From: Gammaproteobacteria bacterium
Lineage (GTDB): Bacteria > Pseudomonadota > Gammaproteobacteria > Enterobacterales > Alteromonadaceae
Length of the DNA: 64,000 bases
Assembly (NCBI GenBank): GCA_018826295.1
Contig: JAHJZX010000025.1
Coordinates: 48,373 to 112,372, forward strand
Direction: 5' to 3'
The notes under the pieces were generated by a model. The model saw nothing but the letters and a program-made list of their open reading frames with translations, did not search any database and had not been told where the DNA came from. The position numbers and the translations under genes were made by a program. Below are positions 1 through 9,160 of this stretch, in pieces (position 1 is the stretch's first letter; the number at the start of each line of letters is the position of its first letter).

Positions 1-1
1 T

Positions 2-316
2 GTCGTGCTGGTGCCAACCGGCTTTGTTACTCAGGGTATGGCGTTGCTAAGCTGGGATGTGCTACCTCTGGGCTTTTTGGTCGGCATTTTATCCAGCGCT
101 ATTCCGTATTCATTGGAAATGGTAGCGCTGCGTAATATGACATCGCAAAATTTCAGCGTGTTTATGAGTATGGAACCGGCGATAGCGGCTCTGGCAGGCT
201 TTTTAATTCTGGCTGAACTGTTAACACTATGGCAGTGGCTGGCGATAGCGCTGGTAATTGTTGCCTCTTTGGGTAGCTCATTAACGCCGGCGACAAAACA
301 AACGGCAGAAACTTGA
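2..316 (+). CDS. EamA/RhtA-type permease, C-terminal part (5' truncated by window edge)
   Basis: The reading frame is open from the left edge, so only the last ~104 codons are seen. The segment holds three or four hydrophobic helices (around GFLVGILSSAIPYSLEMVAL, the AAIAALAGFLIL-like stretch, and WLAIALVIVASLGSS). The helix pair with 'SMEPAIAALAG' is typical of the second EamA repeat in drug/metabolite and RhtA-like threonine/homoserine exporters of the inner membrane. The substrate cannot be told from this fragment. No obvious terminator follows before the next gene. Confidence 0.75.
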   Translation, partial: VVLVPTGFVTQGMALLSWDVLPLGFLVGILSSAIPYSLEMVALRNMTSQNFSVFMSMEPAIAALAGFLILAELLTLWQWLAIALVIVASLGSSLTPATKQTAET

Positions 317-383
317 TCCAGCGCTAAATGTCAGGCTACCTTTTTCGCTATAAGGGTATGTTTATGTCGATATGGAGACTGTG

Positions 384-815
384 ATGACTATTAGCATTGT
401 TGCCGAACTAATGACGGTTGATCCTTTATGCGTTACCCGTGACGCCAGTTTAAAAGATGCGCATGATTTAATGCGGGAAAAAAATATCCGCCATATTCCG
501 GTTATTGACGCCAAAGGTGAACTGGTAGGCATGCTGACGCAAAAAATTATGATTGCCAAGGTAATGGGCTTGATGGCGCAATTTGGCGCCACAGCGCTGG
601 AGCGCAAAGAAAAACAGCAACTGGTGGCCGATATGATGGTGACTGATTTTGCTGCGGTCACGCCAGAGCAATCGTTAAAAGACGTGGCCGGTTTTTTCGT
701 ATCAAACCGCCACGGTTGTATGCCGGTAGTCGATGAAAACAATAAGCTGAAGGGGATACTAACCTCGTCAGATTTTGTCCGGCTGGCTGCAGAGTTGTTA
801 GAAAAGGCAATCTAG
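384..815 (+). CDS. CBS-pair domain protein
   Basis: A 143-residue protein made almost entirely of two CBS motifs: one from about residue 5 (VAELMTVDPLCV...DLMREKNIRHIPVID) and one from about residue 75 (VADMMVTDFAAVTPEQSL...HGCMPVVDENNKLKGILTSSD). CBS pairs bind adenine nucleotides and usually regulate a partner enzyme or transporter; no partner domain is fused here. I chose the ATG at 384 because GGAG at 374-377 sits six bases upstream; the in-frame ATG at 372 overlaps that site. The neighbouring permease ends 67 bases upstream, so co-transcription is possible but unproven. Confidence 0.85.
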   Translation: MTISIVAELMTVDPLCVTRDASLKDAHDLMREKNIRHIPVIDAKGELVGMLTQKIMIAKVMGLMAQFGATALERKEKQQLVADMMVTDFAAVTPEQSLKDVAGFFVSNRHGCMPVVDENNKLKGILTSSDFVRLAAELLEKAI

Positions 816-833
816 AGAGCACAGACTTTATGA

Positions 834-930
834 GAATCGACTTGTTCTAAACAGACCGTTGCAGGCCAGGATGGCCGAATCGAGCCTACAGGGATGTATT
901 TACGGCGTGTCTGTGTGAACAAGTCGGTTC
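834..930 (+). repeat. Folded repeat element, copy 1
   Basis: A 14-base outer arm (834-847, GAATCGACTTGTTC) pairs with 917-930 with one mismatch. An inner pair ACAGAC/GTCTGT follows, then a small hairpin GGCCA-GGA-TGGCC. The remaining core reads GAGCCTACAGGGA.GTAT.TACGGCGT. Two further copies lie at 5749-5843 and 5878-5987 with the same core but different outer arms, so the fold is kept while the arm sequence changes. It sits between the CBS gene and the S46 peptidase terminator. It could be a REP-like mobile palindrome or a structured RNA. Confidence 0.8.
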
Positions 931-947
931 GACTCGAAGAGATGAAT

Positions 948-971
948 AAAAAGGGCCTTTCGGCCCTTTTT
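948..971 (-). terminator. Intrinsic terminator (bidirectional) after S46 peptidase
   Basis: AAAAAGGGCC-TTTC-GGCCCTTTTT forms a ten-pair stem with A/T runs on both sides. It lies 8 bases beyond the S46 peptidase stop codon and can also end transcription arriving from the CBS side. Confidence 0.9.
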
Positions 972-978
972 CAGATGG

Positions 979-3132
979 TTACTTCACGCCCATTTCTTTT
1001 AACAGATTATCTGCGCCGTCCAGCTGCATTTGCCACAGCATAAAACGGTGATCAACCTGAATTGAGCGGGTGTTATCCGGGTTGTAGTCCCAGTCTGAAA
1101 TAATCGAATCCAGTGTGCCGTCAAACGCCAGGCCTACCAGTTCGGCTTTGCTGTTCAGTACCGCAGAACCTGAGTTACCACCGGTAATATCCAGCGTCGC
1201 TAAGAAGTTAACCGGCACTGAGTTTAAGCTGTCTACTTTGTATGGGCCGTACTGTTTGGCTTTAATGGCATCCAGCTGGCTTTGTGGTGCGTTAAATTCG
1301 CCTTCACCGGTGGCTTTAGCAGTAATACCACGCAAGGTGGTAAACGGTGCCCAGGCGTTACCATCTTCATTGCCATGCGCACGGCCTTTCACATTACCGT
1401 AAGTTACCCGCAGTGTGCTGTTGGCATCTGGGTAAACGGCGTGGCCTTTAGACTGCATAAAGGCAATTTTGGCGCGCATATAGCTGGCGTATGCCTGCTG
1501 AATTTTGCCTGCCAGTTCTTCTTCCTGCGCTTCGTGCTTTAAGTTCCACTTGTGCAGCGCAACAGCGGCTTTAACAAAGCTGTCATCAAGCTTGGCGATT
1601 TGCTCTGGTGTCATCTCCAGCAGCGCAGTGCGTTTATCCAGTGCGGTTAAGCCAGTATTGGCATACCAGCTGTCAATCAGCGCCTTAAGTTCAGCTTCTG
1701 ACATGCCATCTTTAATACCCATTACCTTGTCAAACTCGCTGTCGCGTTGTTTTTTCGGCTGAGCGGCGTAGCGGCTTAAGTTATACAGGTCCAGCGCTTT
1801 TTCTACGCTAACGGCAAAGTTACGCTCCATACCGGCAACAAAGGCTTTGTAACGCGGTAAATCACGTTTTTGAAAACCGGCTTTACGCTCGGCGTCCGGC
1901 TTAGTGCTTTCTTCTGCCAGGCGATAAATCGCGCCGGCTGCCGTTAATAAACGTGGTTTAGCATTGCCCAGTAAATAGTCTTTGCGATCTTTGTCCTGGC
2001 GTTGTTTCAGCAGTTTTTCAATAGTTTTTAAGTCATCAGCATAGGCTTTTTTATTGTCGCGGCTGCTGTTAACCCACTTGGTCAGTTCTGCGTGTTCTGC
2101 TGTTTTGCGGCTTAAAAAGTCGCTGCCGGCAAAGCTGTCCAGCATGCCCTGACGGTTTTTCATGTAGTTGTTTAAACCGGCGACACGGCTGGCGTATTTC
2201 AGCTCGGCATCTTTATCCTCAGCGGTTTGCCTGGCGATAATATCCAGCGTGTTTTTAAACTGCGCTACGGTGTTGGGGTAGGCCCATTCAAAGGTTTCGC
2301 TGACTTCACTTGGCAGGCGATGGCGATTAGTGCGGCCCGGGTAACCCAGCGCCATAACAAAATCACCTTCTTTTACGCCGTCTTTGGCCAGGGTTAAATG
2401 AAAATCGGGCTTGTATGGCACGTTGTCTGTGCTGTAATCGGCTGATTTACCTTCCGGGCTGACATAGGCGCGGTAGAAGCTGTAATCTCCGGTGTGACGT
2501 GGCCACATCCAGTTGTCGGTGTCGCCACCAAATTTACCTACGCCTTCTGCCGGGGCATGTACTAAACGTACATCTTTAATTTCCAGCTGTTTAATACGGT
2601 AAAACTCCAGGCTGCCGTAGAATGCAGCTACAGTACAGCGGTGGCCTTCGTCTTTTTCACACTCAGCTACCAGCGCTTTCTGGTTGGCTTCAATAGCATC
2701 GATACGCCTTTTACCGCTTAATTTGGCGGTTTTGGCATCAATGACTTGATCGCTGACATTATCAACGGCTTTGGTTACGAATATACGGCTGCCAGGTGCA
2801 GCGGCAACTTCATCGGCCAGCGTTTTAGCTAAAAAGCCATTGGCCAGCAGATCATTTTCTGGCGTCGAGTTGTGGGCAATACTGCCGTAGGCACAGTGAT
2901 GGTTGGTCGCGACTAAGCCGTTTGGCGATACGAAAGAGGCAGAACAACCGCCCAGGCTGACAATAGCAGCAGCCGGAAATTCAGTAAGTTTGTTTAAATC
3001 GGTTGGGTTTAGCGCTAAACCGGCAGCTTTTAATTCGTTGGCAATTTGTGGCAACTGTTGCGGCATCCACATGCCTTCATCTGCCATGGCGAAGCTGCTG
3101 GCCAGTGCCAGAACAAGTAAGGATTTTTTCAT
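979..3132 (-). CDS. S46 family dipeptidyl-peptidase (DPP7/DPP11 type), secreted
   Basis: A 717-residue serine exopeptidase that would remove dipeptides from peptide N-termini in the periplasm. The start at 3132 gives a clean signal peptide (MKKSLLVLALASSFAMA); an upstream in-frame extension to 3201 would bury it. S46 hallmarks are visible: the catalytic-His region ATNHHC (H78/H79), the DNWMWPRHTGDYSFYRAY block carrying the Asp, and the nucleophile in TGGNSGSAV (S654). Length matches the ~710-720 residue family. The P1 specificity (hydrophobic versus acidic) cannot be settled by eye. A terminator follows directly. It fits with the other secreted peptidases in the window. Confidence 0.93.
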   Translation of the reverse strand: MKKSLLVLALASSFAMADEGMWMPQQLPQIANELKAAGLALNPTDLNKLTEFPAAAIVSLGGCSASFVSPNGLVATNHHCAYGSIAHNSTPENDLLANGFLAKTLADEVAAAPGSRIFVTKAVDNVSDQVIDAKTAKLSGKRRIDAIEANQKALVAECEKDEGHRCTVAAFYGSLEFYRIKQLEIKDVRLVHAPAEGVGKFGGDTDNWMWPRHTGDYSFYRAYVSPEGKSADYSTDNVPYKPDFHLTLAKDGVKEGDFVMALGYPGRTNRHRLPSEVSETFEWAYPNTVAQFKNTLDIIARQTAEDKDAELKYASRVAGLNNYMKNRQGMLDSFAGSDFLSRKTAEHAELTKWVNSSRDNKKAYADDLKTIEKLLKQRQDKDRKDYLLGNAKPRLLTAAGAIYRLAEESTKPDAERKAGFQKRDLPRYKAFVAGMERNFAVSVEKALDLYNLSRYAAQPKKQRDSEFDKVMGIKDGMSEAELKALIDSWYANTGLTALDKRTALLEMTPEQIAKLDDSFVKAAVALHKWNLKHEAQEEELAGKIQQAYASYMRAKIAFMQSKGHAVYPDANSTLRVTYGNVKGRAHGNEDGNAWAPFTTLRGITAKATGEGEFNAPQSQLDAIKAKQYGPYKVDSLNSVPVNFLATLDITGGNSGSAVLNSKAELVGLAFDGTLDSIISDWDYNPDNTRSIQVDHRFMLWQMQLDGADNLLKEMGVK

Positions 3133-3293
3133 AGCGACTCTTTTTGTTTTAGTGTTAACAGAAGTGTTAAACGTAAGACCGCCGTTATAGTCGGTTTCCA
3201 TGCCGGCCTTGTCAATAGACAGACAAAGGCTGTTACATTTTAATGCGACGGTTAAGTGTCACGTTGCGTTGTGCGGTTAGGTTTAGCGCTGGT

Positions 3294-4991
3294 TTAAGCT
3301 TTGTTATACCAGCAAGGGCGATTTTGCCCGAGTTTTTTTGCCTGATACATTGCCATATCGGCCTGACGTAGTAATTCATCACTATCAGCGTCACCCAAAA
3401 ACAACACTAAACCTATACTGCAGGCGCACTGGTGCATGCTGTTATCATTCAGTGGGTAAGGGCGGGATAATTCCTGTGCAATTTTTGTTGCAACAACCTG
3501 CATATGTTGTTTGCTGCGCCGGTCATCGGCGTCAATATCACGCAAAAGCACAATAAATTCATCTCCACCAAAACGGGCAACGGTGTCGGCCTGGCGCACT
3601 GCGCTTTGTAAGCGGCGGGCGACTTCTTCCAACAAGGCATCGCCGACTTTATGGCCGTAAAGATCATTTACCGGCTTAAAATTGTCCAGATCGATAAACA
3701 TCAGGCCGCAAAACTTTTGGCTGCGTTTGCTGGCTGCCATCGCCTGCAACAAGTGTTCTTCCAGTAAGCGCCGGTTAGCCAGGCCTGTTAAGCTGTCATA
3801 AAAGGCTAAACGTCTAATTTGCGAACTGCTTAAGCTGCGGCTGATGGCAAGTTCAGCCAGATTACTATAGGTTTTAATTTTCTCCAGTAGCTCGGCTGAA
3901 GGCTCGGCAGGCTGGCGCTGATAAATGGCAAAGGTGCCCAGTACTTTACCCTGAGCATTTTTTACCGGCTGTGACCAGCAGGCTTTTACAGCAGCAAGCT
4001 CAGCCAGTGCCAGATAAGGTTGCCAGTAAGGGTGAGAGCTGATGTCGGTAACGATCACGGTTTTACCACTATAGGCAGCGCTACCGCAGGACCCAACGCC
4101 CTCGCCAATAACTACACCGTCAATCGCCTGATTGTAGGCATCGGGTAGTGACGGCGCCGCGCCATGGCGCAACGTTTTGCCGTCTTCATCCAGCAGTAAG
4201 ATGGAACACAGCATATCAGGATGCAGTAGTTCTACCTGGGTAACAAGATTGTGCAGTACCGTTTTTAACGCTGCGCCTTCACTGATCTGGCTTAAAATCT
4301 GGTTTTGTAGCGTTAGCTCTTGTGTTCGCTGCTGCACTTGTTGTTCAGTTAGTTGCAGGCTGTGTTGATAACGAAGGTTAGCCAGACTAAGTTCAGTAAT
4401 TTGCAGTGCCAGGGATGCCAGCATATTTAACATCGCTGGCAAACGACTTTCATCGACTATCGGTACTTCAGCCAACGCTGCCAGATAATCATTTTTATCA
4501 AAGCCGGCTTGTTTAGCCTGTGCGGTAAAATAAGCCTGATCGGGTTCGTGCAGTAAAAATTGGCCAATAAACAGGTTGGCAATATGCTCACCGTCAAGAA
4601 CTATAGGTGTGGCGCAGTCGGTTAAACCGTTGCGGCAGCGGTATATCGAATAGTTTTTGCCTTGCTCCAGCTGTAATGCCAGGTCGCGATCACTTTCCAG
4701 GCAACGTTGCAATGTGGTTTCAGCCTGGCGATGAAACTGAATACAGGCCCGTTGCCAGCGCGAAGAGGCCAGCACTTTGCCCTGCAGATCGATCAATGCT
4801 ATCGGCACGTCCATCACCTGCAGGAAATTCTCGAACAAGCTATTTAAACGGGAAAAATCCAGCGCAGCAACCAGTTTACTGGTTACTGTCGTATTGGGGG
4901 CGGGCAATGCCTGATTCCAATCGGTGGACATAGGATCCAGCATTTGGATCAGATTTGCCTCGCGATGCAGATGCGGTGGTTTTACTGTCAT
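3294..4991 (-). CDS. Diguanylate cyclase with PocR-type sensor and GAF domains
   Basis: A 565-residue predicted cytoplasmic signalling protein. Residues ~40-190 resemble the PocR ligand-binding domain (Cys-rich stretch RCRNGLTDCATPI and NLFIGQFLLHEPD). A short coiled coil follows (TEQQVQQRTQELTLQNQIL), then a GAF domain at ~240-385 (GEGVGSCGSAAYSGKTVIV). The C-terminal GGDEF domain has an intact active site FGGDEF (GGDEF at 475-479) and an RxxD inhibitory site (RQAD) five residues before it. It should therefore make cyclic di-GMP and be product-inhibited. No EAL domain is present. The ligand is unknown. The start is uncertain because in-frame ATGs at 4943 and 4931 are also possible and no strong ribosome site distinguishes them. 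Confidence 0.88.
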   Translation of the reverse strand: MTVKPPHLHREANLIQMLDPMSTDWNQALPAPNTTVTSKLVAALDFSRLNSLFENFLQVMDVPIALIDLQGKVLASSRWQRACIQFHRQAETTLQRCLESDRDLALQLEQGKNYSIYRCRNGLTDCATPIVLDGEHIANLFIGQFLLHEPDQAYFTAQAKQAGFDKNDYLAALAEVPIVDESRLPAMLNMLASLALQITELSLANLRYQHSLQLTEQQVQQRTQELTLQNQILSQISEGAALKTVLHNLVTQVELLHPDMLCSILLLDEDGKTLRHGAAPSLPDAYNQAIDGVVIGEGVGSCGSAAYSGKTVIVTDISSHPYWQPYLALAELAAVKACWSQPVKNAQGKVLGTFAIYQRQPAEPSAELLEKIKTYSNLAELAISRSLSSSQIRRLAFYDSLTGLANRRLLEEHLLQAMAASKRSQKFCGLMFIDLDNFKPVNDLYGHKVGDALLEEVARRLQSAVRQADTVARFGGDEFIVLLRDIDADDRRSKQHMQVVATKIAQELSRPYPLNDNSMHQCACSIGLVLFLGDADSDELLRQADMAMYQAKKLGQNRPCWYNKA

Positions 4992-5087
4992 GACAGCTTA
5001 AGTGTAGTTAGCACAATGTTACTGCGCCAGAACTAAACCAAATGAATTTTAGCAACAACTGTATAGTGAAACTGCCAACATGGCTGC

Positions 5088-5702
5088 TTATTTGTGTCGT
5101 TGCTGTAGTACTTTAATCACATCTTTTAGTTCTAACTTTTGGCTGCGTAGCAGTACCAGCAGGTGAAAGATCAGATCAGCCGCTTCGTTGGCTAATTCTT
5201 CCCGATCACCAGCCATCGCCGCTAAAGCCGACTCAACACCTTCTTCACCGACTTTTTGCGCAATGCGTTTTACGCCTTTGGCAAATAAACTGGCAGTGTA
5301 GCTACTGTCCGGATCGGCGCCTTCACGGCTTTTAATTACCTGCTCTAAGTCATACAAAAACGCCAGTTGCGGGCTGTTGGCGTTGTTGTCATGCCAGCAG
5401 GTTTCGGTGCCAACATGGCAGGTTGGCCCTTGCGGCAGTGCCAGCACTAAAATACTGTCGGCATCACAGTCACTGTCGACGCTAACCAGCTGCAGGGTAT
5501 GGCCTGAGCTTTCGCCTTTGGTCCACAGCCGCTGTTTGCTGCGGCTGTAAAAGGTGACGTTGCCGCTTTGCAGTGTGTGCTCAAGTGCCGCCGGGTTCAT
5601 ATAGCCTTGCATCAGCACTTTACCGGAAATGGCATGCTGTACTATCGCTGGCAGCAGTTGGTTTTCCGGCCAGCTTAGTTGGTTAATTTTCTCAGTTTTC
5701 AT
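5088..5702 (-). CDS. hisIE: Bifunctional phosphoribosyl-AMP cyclohydrolase / phosphoribosyl-ATP pyrophosphatase
   Basis: Steps 2 and 3 of histidine synthesis in one 204-residue protein. The N-terminal HisI half carries the metal and active-site signatures ([40 protein letters not shown]). The C-terminal HisE half is the helical pyrophosphatase ([25 protein letters not shown]). The start at 5702 (MKTEKINQ) is chosen over an 11-codon extension that heads into the repeat element. Unlike the tightly packed genes upstream, it is separated from hisF by 305 bases containing two folded repeat elements. Confidence 0.95.
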   Translation of the reverse strand: MKTEKINQLSWPENQLLPAIVQHAISGKVLMQGYMNPAALEHTLQSGNVTFYSRSKQRLWTKGESSGHTLQLVSVDSDCDADSILVLALPQGPTCHVGTETCWHDNNANSPQLAFLYDLEQVIKSREGADPDSSYTASLFAKGVKRIAQKVGEEGVESALAAMAGDREELANEAADLIFHLLVLLRSQKLELKDVIKVLQQRHK

Positions 5703-5748
5703 ATTATGTTCTCGTTTTTTCTGATGCTGCGCCAATTTGCTAAGCGAC

Positions 5749-5843
5749 GAGACCTGACTGCTAAGCAGAGCGTCTGTGGCATGGATGCCACAGAGGAGCC
5801 TACAGGGAAGTATCTACGGCGTCTCTGCGTGTAGTCAGGTCTC
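5749..5843 (+). repeat. Folded repeat element, copy 2
   Basis: Perfect 11-base outer arms GAGACCTGACT (5749-5759) and AGTCAGGTCTC (5833-5843). An inner GCAGAG/CTCTGC pair and a hairpin built on CTGTGGCAT/ATGCCACAG follow. The core is GAGCCTACAGGGA.GTAT.TACGGCGT, as in copy 1. It lies in the hisF-hisIE gap. Confidence 0.85.
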
Positions 5844-5877
5844 AGAGCCTGAACCAAGAGGCATGCTCTTCGAACGC

Positions 5878-5987
5878 GCCAAGACTCCGTACATTTTTTC
5901 TGCGACACGCCATAAACCTTCCCTGGGGCTCGACTCCGGCCATCCATGGCCTCCAACGGTCGCCGAAAAAAGTACATACGCCTTGGC
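5878..5987 (-). repeat. Folded repeat element, copy 3 (inverted, diverged)
   Basis: Read on the minus strand it shows the same plan as copies 1 and 2: outer arms GCCAAG/CTTGGC extended by GTAC-TTTTTT against AAAAAA-TGTAC, an inner GCGAC/GTCGC pair, a hairpin GGCCAT-GGATGGCC, and a core GAGCCCCAGGGAAGGTTTATGGCG. It differs from the other two at several core positions. It faces copy 2 across about 35 bases, so the pair forms a divergent/convergent unit. Confidence 0.7.
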
Positions 5988-6007
5988 TCAGCTATTAATT
6001 GTCATTA

Positions 6008-6781
6008 TCAAGGCCGAATACTGATGCCATCAGCAATCAATTTGGCTTTTAACTCAGCAATTTCAATAATACCTTTGTGAAACACGCTGGCAGCCAAAGC
6101 ACCATCAACATCGGCTTTTTCAAATACATCAGTAAAGTGCTGCATAGTGCCGGCGCCGCCACTGGCAATCAGCGGCACGCTGCACACCTCGCGGATGCTT
6201 TTCAGCTGGGCAATGTCATAGCCCTGGCGCACCCCATCCTGATTCATACAGTTAAGTACAATTTCGCCGGCACCACGGCTTAGCACCTCGCTCACCCAAT
6301 CGCGGGTAAGCCACTGGGTTTTTCGGGTACGGCTTTCATCACCGGTAAACTGGTATACCTGATATTGGCCGCAAGTGACATCAAAAAAGCTGTCGATGCC
6401 AATCACAACACACTGTTGGCCAAAGCTGTGGTTAAGATCGTTAATCAGCTCTGGTCTTAGCAAGGCCGGGCTGTTTACCGAAATTTTATCGGCGCCCATT
6501 TCCAGAATTTTGCCGGCATCGGCCACCGTTTTAATGCCACCAGCGACACAAAACGGAATATCGATCACCTCGGCAATACGCTGCACCCAGCTTTTATCGA
6601 CCACCCGGCCATCGCTCGACGCAGTAATATCATAAAACACCAGCTCGTCGGCGCCGGCCTCGGCATAGCGCTGTGCCAGCGGCACGATATCACCGATAAT
6701 TTCATGGTTACGAAACTGTACGCCTTTTACGACCTTACCATCGCGTACATCGAGGCAGGGAATTAACCGTTTTGCCAGCAT
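6008..6781 (-). CDS. hisF: Imidazole glycerol phosphate synthase, cyclase subunit
   Basis: A 257-residue (beta/alpha)8 barrel that joins ammonia from HisH to PRFAR, giving IGP and AICAR. Family signatures visible: [17 protein letters not shown] with the first catalytic Asp, [17 protein letters not shown], and VIGIDSFFD for the second catalytic Asp. [11 protein letters not shown] and [11 protein letters not shown] form the phosphate site. The start overlaps the end of hisA by 19 bases, which supports translational coupling. Its own downstream neighbour hisIE is displaced by repeats. Confidence 0.97.
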   Translation of the reverse strand: MLAKRLIPCLDVRDGKVVKGVQFRNHEIIGDIVPLAQRYAEAGADELVFYDITASSDGRVVDKSWVQRIAEVIDIPFCVAGGIKTVADAGKILEMGADKISVNSPALLRPELINDLNHSFGQQCVVIGIDSFFDVTCGQYQVYQFTGDESRTRKTQWLTRDWVSEVLSRGAGEIVLNCMNQDGVRQGYDIAQLKSIREVCSVPLIASGGAGTMQHFTDVFEKADVDGALAASVFHKGIIEIAELKAKLIADGISIRP

Positions 6782-7500
6782 GCAATGGCCTCCTCAAGCG
6801 TAAATTTACCTTCCAGCAGTGAGCGGCCTAAAATAACGCCCGCCACGCCGCTGCCAATTAAAGCGCGGATATCATCCAGCTTGCCGATACCGCCAGAGGC
6901 CTGCCACTGAATTTGCGGATACTTGCTGGCCAGCTCTTTGTAGAGCTGCACATTAGAGCCGGTTAAGGTGCCGTCTTTGCTGATATCAGTACAAAGCACG
7001 TGTTTCGCACCGGCGGCAATATAACCGTCCAGCACCTGCTCTAAGGTGATATTGGATTGCTCAATCCAGCCATGCGAGGGCAGGGTTTTCTCGCCTTTGT
7101 CATTAATGGCGACATCCAGCGCCAGTACGATGTGCTCGCCGCCGTATTTGCGCACCCAGCCTTGCACCAGTTCGCTCTGGCGTATGGCTAAACTGCCGAT
7201 AACGACGCGGCCGGCTCCGGCATCAAGTAAATCAATCACATCCTGCTCGCTGCGCACACCACCGCCGACCTGAATATGTAAAGGTGACGCCGTCATCAGT
7301 TCGGTTAAAAGTGCCAGCTGGCGTTTAGTGGCATCTTTAGCGCCGGATAAGTCGACAATATGCAGCCAGTCTGCACCGGCCTGGGCGTACTGGTTACGCA
7401 AGCCAAGCGGGCTGAAGTCATATTGGGTCGTGTTGTCGTAACGGCCTTGGTACAAGCGCACCACATTGCCGTCAATTAAGTCGATGGCGGGGATAATCAT
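6763..7500 (-). CDS. hisA: ProFAR isomerase
   Basis: A 245-residue barrel enzyme catalysing the fourth step of histidine synthesis, an Amadori rearrangement of ProFAR to PRFAR. Seen: [18 protein letters not shown] with the catalytic Asp, [21 protein letters not shown] with the second Asp, and [10 protein letters not shown]. The ATG at 7500 is preferred: GGAG lies eight bases upstream and it overlaps the hisH stop as ATGA. A GTG nine bases earlier is possible. Confidence 0.96.
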   Translation of the reverse strand: MIIPAIDLIDGNVVRLYQGRYDNTTQYDFSPLGLRNQYAQAGADWLHIVDLSGAKDATKRQLALLTELMTASPLHIQVGGGVRSEQDVIDLLDAGAGRVVIGSLAIRQSELVQGWVRKYGGEHIVLALDVAINDKGEKTLPSHGWIEQSNITLEQVLDGYIAAGAKHVLCTDISKDGTLTGSNVQLYKELASKYPQIQWQASGGIGKLDDIRALIGSGVAGVILGRSLLEGKFTLEEAIACWQNG

Positions 7501-8090
7501 AACTGCCACTCCAGAAAATTCTGTAATAAGCGCGCGCCGGTTTTACCCGAGCGCTCCGGGTGAAACTGGGCGCCGGCGACATTGTCTTTGCCAATTATTG
7601 CAGCAAAATCAGTACCGTAATGACACTGCGCCAGGCTGTACTCATCTGGTGCCACCGCAAAGCTGTGCACAAAGTACAGATAATCGGTATCAGAAAAGCC
7701 ACGCAGCAGCGGGTGGCTGCTGATGCTGTGCAGCGTATTCCAGCCCATATGTGGCAGTCGCAAGCCAGCGCTTTGCATGGGCCGCACTTCAGACGGAATA
7801 AGGTTTAAGCAGGCGACATCACCTTCCATACTATGTGCAGTAAGCAGTTGCATACCCAGGCAAATACCCAGCAGTGGCTGCTGCAGGTTTTGCAGCGTAT
7901 CGATAAGTTCGGCTTGCTGAAGTTTGGCCATGGCATTATGTGCGGTGCCAACGCCGGGCAGCAGCACTTTATCGGCCGCTTTAATGGTTTTGGCATCGCG
8001 GCTGATACTGGCGTCAACGCCTAAGCGTTTAAAAGCAAAATACACCGAGCTGATATTGGCGCAGCCGGTATCGACAATCACCAGCTTCAT
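7497..8090 (-). CDS. hisH: Imidazole glycerol phosphate synthase, glutaminase subunit
   Basis: A 197-residue class I glutamine amidotransferase that supplies ammonia to HisF. The nucleophile motif is GICLGMQLL, the oxyanion strand is [10 protein letters not shown], and the catalytic His-Glu pair is in [12 protein letters not shown]. The ATG at 8090 shares one base with the hisB stop and has AGGAG seven bases upstream; a GTG one codon earlier is less likely. Confidence 0.96.
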   Translation of the reverse strand: MKLVIVDTGCANISSVYFAFKRLGVDASISRDAKTIKAADKVLLPGVGTAHNAMAKLQQAELIDTLQNLQQPLLGICLGMQLLTAHSMEGDVACLNLIPSEVRPMQSAGLRLPHMGWNTLHSISSHPLLRGFSDTDYLYFVHSFAVAPDEYSLAQCHYGTDFAAIIGKDNVAGAQFHPERSGKTGARLLQNFLEWQL

Positions 8091-9160
8091 CACAGCACTC
8101 CTTTTGAGCTCGGTAAGGCCTCGCCCGACACGGTAATAGCCTGGCGCAATGCGCGACCAAAGGCTTTAAACAGGCCTTCCACTTTGTGGTGTTTGTTGCC
8201 TTCAGTGATGCTCAGGTGCAGTGTCATCAGCATGGCATCGCTTAATGAGCGGAAAAAGTGCGGCACCATCTCAAGCGTTAAGCCACCAACGGCACCTTCG
8301 CCCAGCTCACCGTTAAAGACAAACAGTGGCCGGCCGGATAAATCCAGCACGCACTCTGCGCGGCATTCATCCATCGGCAGCACAAAGCCAAAGCGGTTAA
8401 TGCCGCGTTTGCTGCCCAAAGCTTGTTTTAGTGCCTGGCCTAATGCCAGAGCAGTGTCTTCAACGCTGTGGTGATCATCGATGTGTAAATCGCCGTCAAC
8501 CTTTACCTGCAGTGAAAAGCCGCCGTGAGTGGCAATTTGCTCCAGCATATGATCGAAAAAGCCGACGCCGGTGTTAAAGCTGTTATTGCCGCTGCTGTCC
8601 AAATCCACCGAGATTTCAATATCGGTTTCACGCGTGGTGCGCCTAACTGTCGCTTTGCGGCCACGACTTAGCAGTTGTTTGGTGATTTGCGCCCAGCCTA
8701 AGCTGTCGCGGTTATACTGAAACGCCGGCAAGCCCATGTTTTCGGCCAGCTGCACATCGGTAATACGATCGCCAATCACATAAGAGTTGGTAAAGTCGAT
8801 TTTGCCCTGCTGCAGGTACTCTTTTACCAACCCCAGTTTCGGCTTGCGGCAGCTGCAATTATCACGTTCAAAGTGCGGGCATATCAGCACATCGTCAAAC
8901 TTGATGCCTTGCGAGGTCAGCAGCTGCATCATCTTCTCGTGCGGCGCATCAAAGGTCTCACGCGGGAAACTGCTGGTACCCAGGCCATCCTGATTGGTCA
9001 CCATTACTAAACGATAACCTGCAGCCTGCAATTTTAATAAAGAGGGCACCAAATCGGGCTCGTAAGCCAGCTTTTCCAGGCTGTCGAGCTGCTTGTCAAT
9101 CGGCGGCTCTTCTACCATGGTGCCGTCGCGGTCGATAAATAAAATAGGCTGGCCACTCAT
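8090..9160 (-). CDS. hisB: Bifunctional histidinol-phosphatase / imidazoleglycerol-phosphate dehydratase
   Basis: A 356-residue fusion of the enteric type. The N-terminal HAD phosphatase has the DxD nucleophile (FIDRDGTM, D10/D12), [10 protein letters not shown] and a Cys/His zinc loop ([14 protein letters not shown]). The C-terminal dehydratase has the metal-binding repeats [15 protein letters not shown] and [11 protein letters not shown], plus the matching pair near the end ([26 protein letters not shown]). It overlaps hisC by ATGA. Confidence 0.97.
   Translation of the reverse strand: MSGQPILFIDRDGTMVEEPPIDKQLDSLEKLAYEPDLVPSLLKLQAAGYRLVMVTNQDGLGTSSFPRETFDAPHEKMMQLLTSQGIKFDDVLICPHFERDNCSCRKPKLGLVKEYLQQGKIDFTNSYVIGDRITDVQLAENMGLPAFQYNRDSLGWAQITKQLLSRGRKATVRRTTRETDIEISVDLDSSGNNSFNTGVGFFDHMLEQIATHGGFSLQVKVDGDLHIDDHHSVEDTALALGQALKQALGSKRGINRFGFVLPMDECRAECVLDLSGRPLFVFNGELGEGAVGGLTLEMVPHFFRSLSDAMLMTLHLSITEGNKHHKVEGLFKAFGRALRQAITVSGEALPSSKGVL

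Noticed and set aside
5699..6024. ORFs on both strands in the hisF-hisIE gap
   Set aside because: They run through the folded repeat elements, have unnatural composition and no ribosome sites.
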